A stretch of DNA of 64,000 nucleotides from Prochlorococcus sp. AG-347-J06 (GCA_003281525.1 QCBT01000006.1:1-64000); one strand, 5' to 3'; positions 19,268 to 29,096 are shown, counted from the stretch's first letter. Translations and numbers: made by a program. The notes: generated by a model from the sequence alone, not told the origin.

Positions 19268-19374
19268 ATGAATTCAAATTTAATGGCTTAAATAAAATTT
19301 GGTCTAACCGTTTTCTAGTTTTGTTTATATTATTTTTAGGTTGTATTTCACTAATAAATATTGCTTACGTTTGA
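19264..19374 (+). CDS. 36-residue putative membrane micropeptide
   Basis: The ATG at 19264 overlaps the stop codon of the previous micro-ORF (ATGA). The 36-residue product has a polar N-terminal half with basic residues (MNEFKFNGLNKIWSNR) and a C-terminal hydrophobic segment (about 17-35). The gene ends 38 bases before the convergent end of murA. It looks like a partner of the 35-residue peptide; no homologue is known to me. Confidence 0.45.
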   Translation: MNEFKFNGLNKIWSNRFLVLFILFLGCISLINIAYV

Positions 19375-19411
19375 ATCAACACTCTTAATTTTAAAATTTT
19401 TTTGGAAAAGA

Positions 19412-20782
19412 CTAAGCTGCTTCAAGCTTTGGAATTTTCTCAGATTTAGGACTAATTTTATATCCATTCTCCTCGAAAGTACTCTTACTGATCTCTCTAA
19501 TTATTTTTACACCTAAATTTTTTAGTTTTAATTCAAAATTTTCATAACCTCTATCTAAATGTTCTAATCCATAGATCTTACTACAACCTTTTGCGATGAT
19601 TCCTGCAATTATTAATGCAGCTGATGACCTTAAATCTGAGCCAACTAGATTCATCCCATTAATTGTTTTAACACCTTTAATGTGAGCTACATTTTTGTTT
19701 AGTTTTATACGGGCGCCCATTTCATTAAGTAAATAAATGTGATTCATTCTGTTTTCGAAAATTGTTTCAGTTATCTTTGATTCACCATTTGCGATTGTCA
19801 TTAGAGCTGTAAATGGTGCCTGCAAATCAGTAGGAAAGCCTGGAAAAGGAGCTGTTTCAATATCTACTCCTTTAATCGCTTTACTCTTGATAGAAATCGA
19901 ATTACCTTTAATCGTAATTTTACTGCCACTCTCTTGAAGCTTATTAGTAACAGCTTCAAGGTGATGAGGGATTACTGGAGAAATTGTTATTGAAGAGGAA
20001 GTTGCAGCAGCAGCTATTAGAAAAGTTCCAGCTTCTATTCGGTCTGGAATTACTTTATGGGTACATCCGCCAAGCTTATTAACACCATCAATGATAATTG
20101 TTTCTTTACCGGAGTCATAAATTTTTGCCCCCATTTTATTAAGCATTTGGCATAAATCTTGAACTTCAGGCTCTCTAGCAGCATTTTCAATAGTAGTTCT
20201 TCCTTTAGCTAAAGATGCTGCCATTATTAAAGTTTCAGTCGCACCTACACTTGGACACTTTAATTTAATATGAGTGCCATGAAGTCTATTTTTGTTTCCT
20301 CTTATTATTGCCTTGACAATTCCTTCTTCAATAACTATGTCTGCTCCTAATGCGATTAGTCCATTAATGTGCTCATCTATTGGCCTTGAGCCAATATTGC
20401 ATCCACCTGGTAAAGGTACTTGAGCTTCTCCAAATTTAGTTAATAGTGCACCTATACAAAAGAAACTAGCTCTTAATCCTTTAACAAGTTCATATGGAAG
20501 TTCCTTAATCGCAATAGTTGTTGGATCTATTTCTAGTTTGTTTTTTTTATGAACTAAATTCACTCCTAAATTTTTTAGGATATTCCCCATTTTTTCAATA
20601 TCAGTCAGAAAAGGTACATTTTCAAGAATTATTTTTTCATTAGTTAGCAATGATGAGGCTAATAAAACTAAGGCGGAATTCTTCGCGCCACTTATCTCAA
20701 CTATTCCATTTAACTTGCCTTGGCCAATAATCTTTAAATTTTGCGATTTAAGATATGACTTCGTTTTGCTTCCGCAAATCAT
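19412..20782 (-). CDS. murA: UDP-N-acetylglucosamine 1-carboxyvinyltransferase
   Basis: A 456-residue enzyme for the first committed step of peptidoglycan synthesis: transfer of enolpyruvate from PEP to UDP-GlcNAc. It shows the N-terminal GKLNGIVEISGAKNSALVLL, the catalytic loop LPGGCNIGSRPIDEH with the cysteine attacked by fosfomycin, KCPSVGATETLIMAA, and FPTDLQAPF. The final 30 residues or so extend past the usual end of the family. ATG start. Cytoplasmic. Confidence 0.96.
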   Translation of the reverse strand: MICGSKTKSYLKSQNLKIIGQGKLNGIVEISGAKNSALVLLASSLLTNEKIILENVPFLTDIEKMGNILKNLGVNLVHKKNKLEIDPTTIAIKELPYELVKGLRASFFCIGALLTKFGEAQVPLPGGCNIGSRPIDEHINGLIALGADIVIEEGIVKAIIRGNKNRLHGTHIKLKCPSVGATETLIMAASLAKGRTTIENAAREPEVQDLCQMLNKMGAKIYDSGKETIIIDGVNKLGGCTHKVIPDRIEAGTFLIAAAATSSSITISPVIPHHLEAVTNKLQESGSKITIKGNSISIKSKAIKGVDIETAPFPGFPTDLQAPFTALMTIANGESKITETIFENRMNHIYLLNEMGARIKLNKNVAHIKGVKTINGMNLVGSDLRSSAALIIAGIIAKGCSKIYGLEHLDRGYENFELKLKNLGVKIIREISKSTFEENGYKISPKSEKIPKLEAA

Positions 20783-20994
20783 TAAGACTTAATTTATTAG
20801 ATTCATCATGACAAACTAATAATATTAAGTCCACCCTATGTAACGTCACGAATATTAATTAAAAGTGAAATTGTATTTTTTTTGATATTTTGGGAAATAA
20901 AAATTTAATAAATAATTGATCAAAATATATATTTAATTAAAATATAGTTGATAACGATTTTTTCAAATTACTCATAGAAAATACTTTTTTAAAA

Positions 20995-21813
20995 ATAACT
21001 AGTAAAAACAATAATCTAGTTAAAAGATTTAGATCATTTAAAAGAGGATCATCTCCAAAAGATCAAGACTTTTTTTGCATAGAGGGTACACATCTCATTG
21101 AAGAATTGCTGAAGTCTGGGAAAAATCCCTCTAAGATTTTAGTTACCGAAAAATGGCTAATAAAAAATCAATATCTAAGCAAAAAATTTCATCAGTCATT
21201 AATAAATATTGTCTCAGAGCAAGTCTTAGCATCTGCGATTTCAACAATTAATCCAGATGGGATAGCAGCTTTAGTAGAGATTTCAGCAATACCCAGTTAT
21301 CAATTTAATATAAAAGATGATTTTGTTCTTGTTCTCGACAGGATTCAAGATCCTGGGAATATGGGCAATCTTTTTAGAACTGCTTTAGCTGCAGGTGTTG
21401 ATGCAATTTTTTTAGCTGGTGGTGCTCACCCATTAGGCCAAAAGGTATTAAGGGCATCCTCTGGTGCAGTTTTTCATCTGCCATTTTTAAGATTCGATGG
21501 AACTAAAGAAGAAATATTAAATTCTTTACTTAAGTCTTTGTCTGAATTATCAAATGTAGGATTTAAGATTTTCTCTACTAGTAGCAATAATAGTTCAAAA
21601 AAACCTTCAAAACCTTACTGGGAAGTGGATTGGTCTAGACGTACCGCATTAATTTTGGGTAATGAAGGTCAAGGTATTCATAAAAAAATTCAAGAAGCTT
21701 TTAATGAAACAATTACAATTCCGCATAGTGAGCTTGTAGAATCATTGAATGTGGCTTGTGTTGCAGTTCCATTATTACTAGAACGAAAAAGAGTCGCATA
21801 CACCTCTAAATAA
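20995..21813 (+). CDS. TrmH/SpoU-family RNA 2'-O-ribose methyltransferase, start codon unclear
   Basis: The SPOUT domain is clear: LVLDRIQDPGNMGNLFRTA, LILGNEGQGI and IPHSELVESLNVACVAV are the three SpoU motifs. The first in-frame ATG/GTG/TTG is a TTG at 21106, but conserved family sequence (ITSKNNNLVKRFRSFK and FFCIEGTHLIEE) lies upstream of it in the same open frame, which begins after a TAA at 20938. The coordinate given uses the ATA at 20995 as the minimal N-terminus; ATA at 20974 is another option. Relatives methylate 23S rRNA or tRNA. The lpd gene follows 11 bases later. Confidence 0.75.
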   Translation: MTSKNNNLVKRFRSFKRGSSPKDQDFFCIEGTHLIEELLKSGKNPSKILVTEKWLIKNQYLSKKFHQSLINIVSEQVLASAISTINPDGIAALVEISAIPSYQFNIKDDFVLVLDRIQDPGNMGNLFRTALAAGVDAIFLAGGAHPLGQKVLRASSGAVFHLPFLRFDGTKEEILNSLLKSLSELSNVGFKIFSTSSNNSSKKPSKPYWEVDWSRRTALILGNEGQGIHKKIQEAFNETITIPHSELVESLNVACVAVPLLLERKRVAYTSK

Positions 21814-21824
21814 ATAAATAAAAA

Positions 21825-23264
21825 GTGACTGATTCAAGTTTTGATTTTGATTTAATCGTTATAGGAGCAGGATATGGAGGTTTTGATGCCGCTAAACATG
21901 CTGCTGGTAAGGGACTGAAAGTCGCAATAGTAGAATCTTCTGATATGGGAGGCACTTGTGTTAACAAGGGTTGTGTTCCATCCAAAGCTCTTTTAGCTGC
22001 AAGTGGAAAAGTTAGAGAAATAGCTGATTATGAACATTTAGCTAAATTTGGTATACATGCTTCACCAGTACGGTTCGAGAGATCAAAAATTGCAGATCAT
22101 GCAAATAATTTAGTTTTAAATGTTAGAGAAAATTTAACAAAAACTCTTAAAAGGAGTGGAGTTGAAATTATTTTGGGCATTGGAAGAATTGAAGGAAATC
22201 AAAAAGTAGGCATAAGAGATAAAAACGGAATTGATAAAATTTTTACATGTAAGAATATTGTTATAGCAACAGGCTCTTCTCCTTTTGTGCCCCGTGGAAT
22301 AACTTTGGATAATAGGACCGTATTTACTAGTGATGATGCGGTTAAACTTGAGTGGCTTCCAAGATGGATAGCAATTATTGGAAGCGGATATATAGGACTA
22401 GAATTTGCTGATGTTTATACCGCGCTTGGTTGTGAAGTTACCATGATCGAGGCTTTGGAGAATATTATGCCAACATTTGATCCAGACATAACTAAAATTG
22501 CTAAGAAGAACCTTATTCAAGCTAGAGATATAGAAACAAAATCAAATGTCTTTGCGACAAAAATATTACCTGGATGCCCTGTAAAAATAGAACTGACGGA
22601 TGCAAAATCTAAGGAAGTTGTAGAAACTTTAGAAGTTGACGCAGTACTAGTTGCAACTGGCAGAAGTCCTAATAGTAATAACTTAAATCTTGAGTCGGTT
22701 GGTATCGAAACAGTAAAAGGTTTCATTCCTGTAGATGATCAAATGAGAGTTAAGAATGGTGATGAAATAATACCTAATATTTGGGCTGTTGGAGATGTAA
22801 CGGGCAAACTAATGCTTGCCCATACAGCTGCAGCGCAGGGTACTATTGCTGTTGATAATATTTGCGGTGGTAATGTCGAAATTAACTATAAAAGTATCCC
22901 TGCAGCAACTTTTACTCACCCAGAGATAAGTTCAGTTGGTCTCTCTGAAGTTGAAGCTAAAGAGATATCTGCAAAAGAAAATTTTACTTTGGGAGTTGTG
23001 AAAAGTTTCTTTAAAGCTAATTCAAAAGCATTAGCTGAATTGGAGAGTGATGGTTTGCTAAAGTTGATTTTCAATAAAGATAATGGGAAAGTATTAGGTG
23101 CTCATATTTTTGGGTTACATGCAGCTGATTTAATTCAAGAAATTTCGAACGCTATTTCAAGGAACCAAGATGTAATTGAATTATCTAAAGAAGTTCATAC
23201 TCATCCTACTCTTAGTGAAGTAGTTGAGGTTGCATATAAACAAGCGGCTTCTCAAATAAAATAA
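21825..23264 (+). CDS. lpd: dihydrolipoamide dehydrogenase (E3)
   Basis: A 479-residue FAD disulfide oxidoreductase that reoxidises dihydrolipoamide in 2-oxo-acid dehydrogenase or glycine cleavage complexes. It has the FAD motif GAGYGGFDAA, redox cysteines in GGTCVNKGCVPSK, the NAD motif GSGYIGLEFAD, and the C-terminal active base in HTHPTLSEV. It starts at a GTG. It lies between the rRNA methyltransferase and trpC on the same strand with short gaps. The E1 alpha gene pdhA is at 31791-32864. Confidence 0.96.
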   Translation: MTDSSFDFDLIVIGAGYGGFDAAKHAAGKGLKVAIVESSDMGGTCVNKGCVPSKALLAASGKVREIADYEHLAKFGIHASPVRFERSKIADHANNLVLNVRENLTKTLKRSGVEIILGIGRIEGNQKVGIRDKNGIDKIFTCKNIVIATGSSPFVPRGITLDNRTVFTSDDAVKLEWLPRWIAIIGSGYIGLEFADVYTALGCEVTMIEALENIMPTFDPDITKIAKKNLIQARDIETKSNVFATKILPGCPVKIELTDAKSKEVVETLEVDAVLVATGRSPNSNNLNLESVGIETVKGFIPVDDQMRVKNGDEIIPNIWAVGDVTGKLMLAHTAAAQGTIAVDNICGGNVEINYKSIPAATFTHPEISSVGLSEVEAKEISAKENFTLGVVKSFFKANSKALAELESDGLLKLIFNKDNGKVLGAHIFGLHAADLIQEISNAISRNQDVIELSKEVHTHPTLSEVVEVAYKQAASQIK

Positions 23265-23276
23265 TATCTAAAATTA

Positions 23277-24164
23277 ATGGAGATAAGACGCAGGCCACCA
23301 AATCCAACAGTAAGGGTAGAAAATTTAGAATATGCCGTACCTCATAGAGAAGCACAAGCAAAAAATATTCTGGAAGAAATTGTATGGCATAAGGATATTG
23401 AAATTAAGAATTTTAAGAAAATAGTCTCTTTAGAAGATCTCATCAAAAAGATTGAAAAACTTCCTACTCCAAAAGATTTTTATAAAAATATTTTGGAGTC
23501 AAAAATAAAACCAGGAGTTATTGCTGAAATAAAAAAAGCTAGTCCGAGTAAAGGAGTTATTAGAAAAAATTTTAACCCTGAAAACATTGCAATTTGTTAT
23601 GAAGGATTAGGTGCATCATGTATCTCAGTACTTACCGATAAAAGGTTTTTTCAAGGTAGTTATGAAATACTCGAAAATGTAAGGGGATCAACTAATCTCC
23701 CTCTACTCTGCAAAGATTTTATTATTTCTGCTTATCAGATTTATAAAGCAAGGGTATCTGGTGCCGATGCAATATTATTAATCGCTGCGATTTTAAGTGA
23801 TGACGATTTAATTTATTTAAAGAAAATAGCTGATAATTTAAAGATGAGTGTTCTTGTTGAAGTCCATAACTCTAATGAATTAGAAAGGATTTTAAAGTTA
23901 AAATCTTTTAATTTGATTGGAATAAATAATAGGGACTTAAAGACTTTTAAAACGGATTTAAAAACATCAATTGAATTAATGCATACATATGCAGATATAT
24001 TTTTAAAACAAAATATTATTCCTATAAGTGAATCTGGAATTAATTGTGCCGAAGATTTAGAATCGCTTAGATCTATTGGAATCAAGGGAGTATTAATTGG
24101 TGAAACTTTTATGAGAGAAACTGATATTGAACAATCGTTCAAGAAATTGTTTAATTCAATTTAA
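23277..24164 (+). CDS. trpC: indole-3-glycerol phosphate synthase
   Basis: A 295-residue TIM-barrel enzyme of tryptophan synthesis. It shows [15 protein letters not shown] (catalytic lysine), [42 protein letters not shown] and ISESGI. About 40 residues precede the core domain and begin with a Arg/Pro-rich stretch ([16 protein letters not shown]), a cyanobacterial style N-terminus. ATG start, 12 bases after lpd, so probably co-transcribed with it. Confidence 0.95.
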   Translation: MEIRRRPPNPTVRVENLEYAVPHREAQAKNILEEIVWHKDIEIKNFKKIVSLEDLIKKIEKLPTPKDFYKNILESKIKPGVIAEIKKASPSKGVIRKNFNPENIAICYEGLGASCISVLTDKRFFQGSYEILENVRGSTNLPLLCKDFIISAYQIYKARVSGADAILLIAAILSDDDLIYLKKIADNLKMSVLVEVHNSNELERILKLKSFNLIGINNRDLKTFKTDLKTSIELMHTYADIFLKQNIIPISESGINCAEDLESLRSIGIKGVLIGETFMRETDIEQSFKKLFNSI

Positions 24165-24219
24165 TATTGACTCCAAATCGTGCTATAAATTTGAATAAAC
24201 AGAGTTGTACTGAATATAT

Positions 24220-24888
24220 ATGCAGGCTGTAATTTTAACAGGTATAGTTGCAGGATTTGTGCATGTAGTTAGTGGCGCTGATCATCTAATTGCAATGGTG
24301 CCAGCAGCGATTAATAATCCCCAAAAAGCTCTTAAAAATAGTTTCTCTTGGGGCTTAGGACACTCTTCAGGAGTAATCTTGTTAGCTTTTCTAGCGATTT
24401 TTATTAAGGATATTACGCCATTAAACAAATTTTCTAATATTGCGGAATTCCTAGTGGGAATTTCTCTTCTAATTGTTGGAGTATTTTCTATAAAAAATTC
24501 TTTTAAATTAAGTATCCACTCGCATTCCCATAAGCATGAGAATGGAATTGCCCATCGTCACTTTCACTTTCATGCTAAGGAACAAAAATATAATAAGCAC
24601 TCACATGCTTTGACTGGTTTAGGCTTGCTACACGGTATAGCTGGAGGTTCACATTTTCTTGCAGTTCTTCCTGCTTTAGCTCTACCTTTGACAAGCGCTT
24701 GCTTATATTTGATTTCATATTTGATTGGTTCACTAATAAGTATGAATCTTTTTACTTGTTTAATATCTTTTACCACCTTTAAAGCAAGTCAAAAATTTAT
24801 TAAAAGATTAATAGCTATAGCAGGAGGGCTTTCCTTTTCTTTGGGATTATTTTGGATTCAAAGAAGTGCTTCTGTTTTTTTGAATTAA
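24220..24888 (+). CDS. NicO/HupE-UreH-like nickel/cobalt membrane transporter
   Basis: A 222-residue membrane protein with about six hydrophobic segments in two halves, each with a motif of the NicO/UreH type: VSGADHLIAMVP and SWGLGHSSG in the first, GLLHGIAGGSHFLAVLPAL in the second. A His-rich cytoplasmic or periplasmic loop (HSHSHKHENGIAHRHFHFH) lies between residues about 97 and 130 and would bind metal. It is next to sodX and sodN on the opposite strand, so nickel uptake for Ni-SOD is the best inference. Its 3' end overlaps sodX by 42 bases. Confidence 0.85.
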   Translation: MQAVILTGIVAGFVHVVSGADHLIAMVPAAINNPQKALKNSFSWGLGHSSGVILLAFLAIFIKDITPLNKFSNIAEFLVGISLLIVGVFSIKNSFKLSIHSHSHKHENGIAHRHFHFHAKEQKYNKHSHALTGLGLLHGIAGGSHFLAVLPALALPLTSACLYLISYLIGSLISMNLFTCLISFTTFKASQKFIKRLIAIAGGLSFSLGLFWIQRSASVFLN

Positions 24889-25248
24889 AAAATTTTTTAA
24901 TTTAGGAAAAATTAATTTAGAGGTGACAATCCCAATTATTTTTTCTTTATTGATTAATCCAAATTTATTACTATCTTCGCTAAATTCAATATTGTCGCCA
25001 ATAACATAAATATTATTTTGATTTACTGAATTTATCCTTTTTATTAGGATTTTATTTTTAAGTGGATGATTAAAAATAACTATTTGTCGATTTTTAAGTA
25101 TTGATTTATTCTTTTTATATTTTTTAAAAAATACAATATCTCCTTCTTTTAGGTAAGGCAACATCGATTCACCACTAATGATTGCAGTTTTTCTTAAACC
25201 TAAAAAAAATAAAATAAAATCAAAAAAACTTTTGAAAATAATTCTGAT
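24847..25248 (-). CDS. sodX: SodX, nickel superoxide dismutase maturation protease (S26 signal peptidase family)
   Basis: The S26 protease signature is present: catalytic serine in ISGESMLPYLKEGD, catalytic lysine in LIKRINSV, and GDNIEFSEDS. The first ATG (25164) lies one codon after the catalytic Ser, so a start there would destroy the enzyme. The frame is open upstream to a TAG at 25252-25254 and encodes a plausible N-terminal membrane helix (FKSFFDFILFFLG). No ATG, GTG or TTG occurs in that stretch. I place the start at the ATC of TAATC, overlapping the sodN stop by one base; ATT at 25242 or 25239 are alternatives. This would give 133 residues. Confidence 0.75.
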   Translation of the reverse strand: MRIIFKSFFDFILFFLGLRKTAIISGESMLPYLKEGDIVFFKKYKKNKSILKNRQIVIFNHPLKNKILIKRINSVNQNNIYVIGDNIEFSEDSNKFGLINKEKIIGIVTSKLIFPKLKNFLIQKNRSTSLNPK

Positions 25249-25721
25249 TAACTAGCTTTTACAAAAGCGTCTGATCTTCCTTTTGAAGCCCAGAAAATAC
25301 TATGAATCTTTTCTACATAACTCATGAGTTCTTCAGCTTGAGCTAAGTCAATATTAACTTTGCATGCACTGCATAACTTGGCCGCCTTCCAAATGGTTTC
25401 ATGTAAGTCTGGATAAGTTTCTAAGTGAACTGGTTTAAAGTAATCTGTCCATAAAATTAGAATTTCTTTTTTTGTTTCTTTTGCTTGCTCTTCTTTAACT
25501 GCAACATATCTAGAGAATGTATTACTGTATGCAGCCCACTCTGCTGAATCAGTGCTAGAAGGAGCTTCTAATGCAATAAGTTTTTTTGTCATTGATAAAA
25601 CTGCTTCAGCGGCAACTCTCGTAGATGCTGGGTCGTAAACACCACAAGGACCGTCACAGTGAGCATGTACTGTCGTTGGGGATTTTTTATTTAGAAAAGA
25701 ATTGATGAATTTACTTAACAT
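25248..25721 (-). CDS. sodN: nickel superoxide dismutase
   Basis: A precursor of 157 residues from the ATG at 25721; an upstream in-frame ATG would add 14 residues but is less likely. The leader (MLSKFINSFLNKKSPTTVHA) is removed so that His21 becomes the N-terminus of the nickel hook HCDGPCGVYD, in which His21, Cys22 and Cys26 ligate nickel. The rest is the four-helix Ni-SOD domain. It removes superoxide without iron. Processing is attributed to SodX, encoded directly downstream. Confidence 0.95.
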   Translation of the reverse strand: MLSKFINSFLNKKSPTTVHAHCDGPCGVYDPASTRVAAEAVLSMTKKLIALEAPSSTDSAEWAAYSNTFSRYVAVKEEQAKETKKEILILWTDYFKPVHLETYPDLHETIWKAAKLCSACKVNIDLAQAEELMSYVEKIHSIFWASKGRSDAFVKAS

Positions 25722-25799
25722 TTCAAATATTTGAAGTTGTATATATACTACTTGGAGATTCACTAAATTGAAAAGTCTTAGATATTTTTCTTACTTAAT

Positions 25800-26372
25800 T
25801 TAATTGACTTTTAATAATTCAACTTCAAATATTAAAGTCGCATTGGCAGGGATTACATTTCCTGCTCCTCTTGATCCGTATCCAAGTTCCGGAGGTATTG
25901 TTAATTTTCTTTTCCCTCCAACCTTCATACCTGCGACACCCTCGTCCCAACCTTTTATTACTCTTCCAGCACCCAAGGGAAAGGTGAATGGAGCTCTACC
26001 GATACTAGTGTCGAATTGGGTTCCGTCTTCTAGAGTTCCTGTGTAATTTACGGTAACTGTTTGCCCAGCGCTAGCTTCATCACCTTCCCCATTTACAATA
26101 TCGGAAATAATTAGACCACTTTCAGTAGTCCTTGAATTGCTGTCTGATGGTGTTTCTTCTGCCATGGCGAAAAGTATAGGATTTGGATCTGATGGGTCTA
26201 GTTCAAATAAATTATTATTTGAGACATTTGATGATTTAGCAACAGGTGTTTTTTGTACTGACTGAGTTTCTGATTCGACAGCATTAACAACTTGTGGTGA
26301 ATTAAATTGACTGAACAGAGTTAATGAAACACAAAAAACAAAAACTGCAAAACTAATAAAGACTTCTTTCAC
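25800..26372 (-). CDS. FKBP-type peptidyl-prolyl cis-trans isomerase, exported
   Basis: The C-terminal 110 residues or so are an FKBP domain: [58 protein letters not shown] and [11 protein letters not shown] hydrophobic segment near the N-terminus acts as signal peptide or anchor, followed by a Ser/Asn-rich linker. I prefer the GTG at 26372 because it gives a normal signal peptide ([13 protein letters not shown]); a TTG at 26420 would add 16 residues. It probably assists folding in the periplasm or thylakoid lumen. Confidence 0.9.
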   Translation of the reverse strand: MKEVFISFAVFVFCVSLTLFSQFNSPQVVNAVESETQSVQKTPVAKSSNVSNNNLFELDPSDPNPILFAMAEETPSDSNSRTTESGLIISDIVNGEGDEASAGQTVTVNYTGTLEDGTQFDTSIGRAPFTFPLGAGRVIKGWDEGVAGMKVGGKRKLTIPPELGYGSRGAGNVIPANATLIFEVELLKVN

Positions 26373-26458
26373 TAAAATTTTGAAAGTTACTAAAACTAAG
26401 TCTACAGAATGAAGGTACAATAAATGAGTGATTATAAATTTAAATTCGTAATTTTAGA

Positions 26459-27946
26459 TTGTTAATACCGACTCACGTTAAAAGTCTAAGACAATATTTT
26501 TACCCTTGTTTAGGTGGAATTTTAGGAGGAATTTCTGTTTCAACTCACTTTTGGCTGGTTTTTATGCCAATATCCTTATTTATTTTGTGGAAAGGAAGTG
26601 AGAGGAAAATAGCAAATTTTTGGTGGGGTTTTTTCTTCGTTTTGATAAGTCATTCATGGTTATTTGATCTTCATCCATTGACATGGCTTGGGTTTTCATG
26701 GCTTGCAAGTTTAATAATCGCCCTTTCAATATTATTATTTTGCGCTTTTTTGGGTGGGATATTAGTTTATTTATGGGGATTGTTAGTTGAAATTATTCTC
26801 TGGAAAGAGGATATTTTTAAAATGAAAATATTGCCTTTAACAGTAAAAGTATTTTTTTTATCTTTGACTTGGGGGATTGGTGAATTGATACTTTCTCAAA
26901 CGCCTTTTTTTTGGATAGGTTTAGGAGAGAGTATTATCCCAGGTGATATTTATCTTGCTGGTTTGGCAAGATGGATTGGCGCAAGTGGTTTATGTGTTTT
27001 ACAAATATTGATTGGATTTTGGATTTTTTTTAGTCAAGGTAGATGGGAAAGAAAACTTCATTTTAAAAAAATATTTCTTTTAGGACTTTTGGTTATTATT
27101 TTCTTGCATTTATTTGGAGGTTTAATAACTCCAATAAAAATAAATTACGAATATCCAGTAGCTATTTGGCAAACTAATATACCAACAAGAGAAAAGTTAA
27201 AAATAAATGATGAATTTATTAAAGAAAAACTATCTATCGCTCAACAATATGCTTTATCAAACAAAGCAAAACTTCTTGTTGCACCTGAAGGAACTCTATC
27301 TAATAATTTTTATTTATCTAAAGGTATTAAGGTTAATACCTTGGCAGGAGGTTTCAGAAATTCAAATAATGAGTTAAGAAGTTCTTTACTCGGATTTCAA
27401 ATTGGAGATGAATCTTTTACTTCATTTATAGATAAAAATAGACTTGTTCCAATAGGTGAAAAAATACCTAGATTTCTAAATAGTTTTTCAAGAGGATTAT
27501 CTGCAGTAGGAGGAATTCAACCAGGCTCTGATTCAAGATTGTTTGATCCTAGATTTACACCCCCACTAGCAGTAGCTATATGTTATGAAATTAGTGATGG
27601 ACTAAAAATAAGAAAGGCTATTAATAGCGGTGCAAAACTAATAATAACTGCAGCAAATTTAGACCCATATCCAGCTAAGCTTTATAATCAATTCTTATCT
27701 TTGGCTAGATTAAGAAGTATTGAAAATAAGAAAAATAACTTACTAGTATCAAATACCGGCCCTTCGGGTTTAGTTCAAGATGATGGAAAAATAATTCAAC
27801 TTCTAGATTTAAAAGTGGAGCAAAATAAAATAGTGTTCCCTAATTTTTCATCCGAAAAGACCTTCTACACAAAATTTGGAGATAAACCTATTTTGTGTTT
27901 GTTTTTATTTTTTATGGGATTAAATATCTTTTGGAAAATTAATTAA
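26459..27946 (+). CDS. lnt: apolipoprotein N-acyltransferase
   Basis: A 495-residue membrane enzyme that adds the third acyl chain to lipoproteins. Several hydrophobic helices fill roughly residues 10-230, and a nitrilase-like domain follows with the catalytic triad visible as Glu in [10 protein letters not shown], Lys in VPIGEKIP and Cys in [11 protein letters not shown] final helix is at the C-terminus. TTG start at 26459, divergent from the FKBP gene. Its end overlaps the end of mnmA by 8 bases. Confidence 0.92.
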   Translation: MLIPTHVKSLRQYFYPCLGGILGGISVSTHFWLVFMPISLFILWKGSERKIANFWWGFFFVLISHSWLFDLHPLTWLGFSWLASLIIALSILLFCAFLGGILVYLWGLLVEIILWKEDIFKMKILPLTVKVFFLSLTWGIGELILSQTPFFWIGLGESIIPGDIYLAGLARWIGASGLCVLQILIGFWIFFSQGRWERKLHFKKIFLLGLLVIIFLHLFGGLITPIKINYEYPVAIWQTNIPTREKLKINDEFIKEKLSIAQQYALSNKAKLLVAPEGTLSNNFYLSKGIKVNTLAGGFRNSNNELRSSLLGFQIGDESFTSFIDKNRLVPIGEKIPRFLNSFSRGLSAVGGIQPGSDSRLFDPRFTPPLAVAICYEISDGLKIRKAINSGAKLIITAANLDPYPAKLYNQFLSLARLRSIENKKNNLLVSNTGPSGLVQDDGKIIQLLDLKVEQNKIVFPNFSSEKTFYTKFGDKPILCLFLFFMGLNIFWKIN

Positions 27947-29096
27947 TTAATCCACCACCTAATAAAATTTCTCCTTTATAAAAAACTGCAGCTTGTCCGG
28001 GAGTTACCGAACTTTGACTTTCTTCAAAAATTAATTTAAATGTTGTAGTTGTATTATGTAAATTTTTCAAAGGTATTAATGTTCCTTTTATTGGATGACT
28101 TCTATATCTGATTTGTGCTTCTACTTCTATCTCTTGCTTAGGTTCTTCGATTGAAACCCAGTTAACCTTATTAATTATTGCTTCTCTATTAAATAGATCA
28201 CTTTTATCTGCTACATAAACTATGTTTTTTACCCTGTCTAAACTTTTTACATATAATGGATCCGGCCAAGAAATTCCCAACCCTTTTCTTTGACCTACCG
28301 TAAAGTGCTGAATTCCATTGTGAGTTCCTAGGACTTTCCCATTTACATGCACAATTTCTCCTTCTTTGGGTTCGATGTGTTTGTCGATAAATATCTGCAT
28401 TGATCCATAATGCTCTACTAAACATAAATCTTGACTTTCTGGTTTTTGAGCAGTTCTAAGGCCTAATCTTAAGGCTTCCCTTCTTGTTTCTTCTTTTTTC
28501 ATTTCACCAAGTGGAAATATTAATCTGCTTAGTACTTCTTGAGAAAGAGAAAAAAGAAAATAACTTTGGTCTTTGTTTTTGTCAGCACCTCTGAGAAGAA
28601 GGAAGTCCTTAAATACAAAGCTTTTGCAATCAAGTTTTTTAGCATAAGATGATTTTTTTATCCTTGCGTAATGTCCGGTCGCAATATGAGTAAAGTCTTT
28701 TTTGCTAATTGCATAATTAAGCATCTCTTCAAACTTCACATTCTTGTTGCACATCGAACATGGAAGTGGAGTGAATCCTTTTTCATAGCTTTCAGTAGTT
28801 TTTTGAATTACCTCTCTTTCGAAAATTTCTCTTGAGTCTATTATTTTATGATTAATTCCCAAATCTTCACAAAGGCCAGCAGCATCTACTAATCCTTCAG
28901 AACAACAGGAGCCTTGTCCTTTCATTAGCCAAAGAGTAAGTCCCTCAACATTCCAGCCGCTTTCTACAAGAAGAGCAGCTGAAAGGGAACTATCTACGCC
29001 ACCAGAAAGACCTACAATAATATTTTTCTTCCTTTGGGTTTTATTATTAGAAGAAAAAAAGTTCTCTAATTTTTTATCCTTTTGAGTCTTTAACAT
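27939..29096 (-). CDS. mnmA: tRNA-specific 2-thiouridylase MnmA
   Basis: A 385-residue enzyme that thiolates U34 of Lys, Glu and Gln tRNAs. It has the PP-loop [17 protein letters not shown], nucleophile cysteine in [13 protein letters not shown], the second cysteine in [10 protein letters not shown], and [12 protein letters not shown] with the C-terminal beta domains ending [13 protein letters not shown]. An N-terminal extension of about 25 charged residues precedes the PP-loop. ATG start; divergent from nnrE/nnrD, convergent with lnt. Confidence 0.95.
   Translation of the reverse strand: MLKTQKDKKLENFFSSNNKTQRKKNIIVGLSGGVDSSLSAALLVESGWNVEGLTLWLMKGQGSCCSEGLVDAAGLCEDLGINHKIIDSREIFEREVIQKTTESYEKGFTPLPCSMCNKNVKFEEMLNYAISKKDFTHIATGHYARIKKSSYAKKLDCKSFVFKDFLLLRGADKNKDQSYFLFSLSQEVLSRLIFPLGEMKKEETRREALRLGLRTAQKPESQDLCLVEHYGSMQIFIDKHIEPKEGEIVHVNGKVLGTHNGIQHFTVGQRKGLGISWPDPLYVKSLDRVKNIVYVADKSDLFNREAIINKVNWVSIEEPKQEIEVEAQIRYRSHPIKGTLIPLKNLHNTTTTFKLIFEESQSSVTPGQAAVFYKGEILLGGGLIN

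Noticed and set aside
25164-25254. sodX as a truncated, inactive gene starting at the ATG at 25164
   Set aside because: The catalytic Ser and a membrane helix are preserved in frame upstream, which would not be expected of a decayed 5' end.
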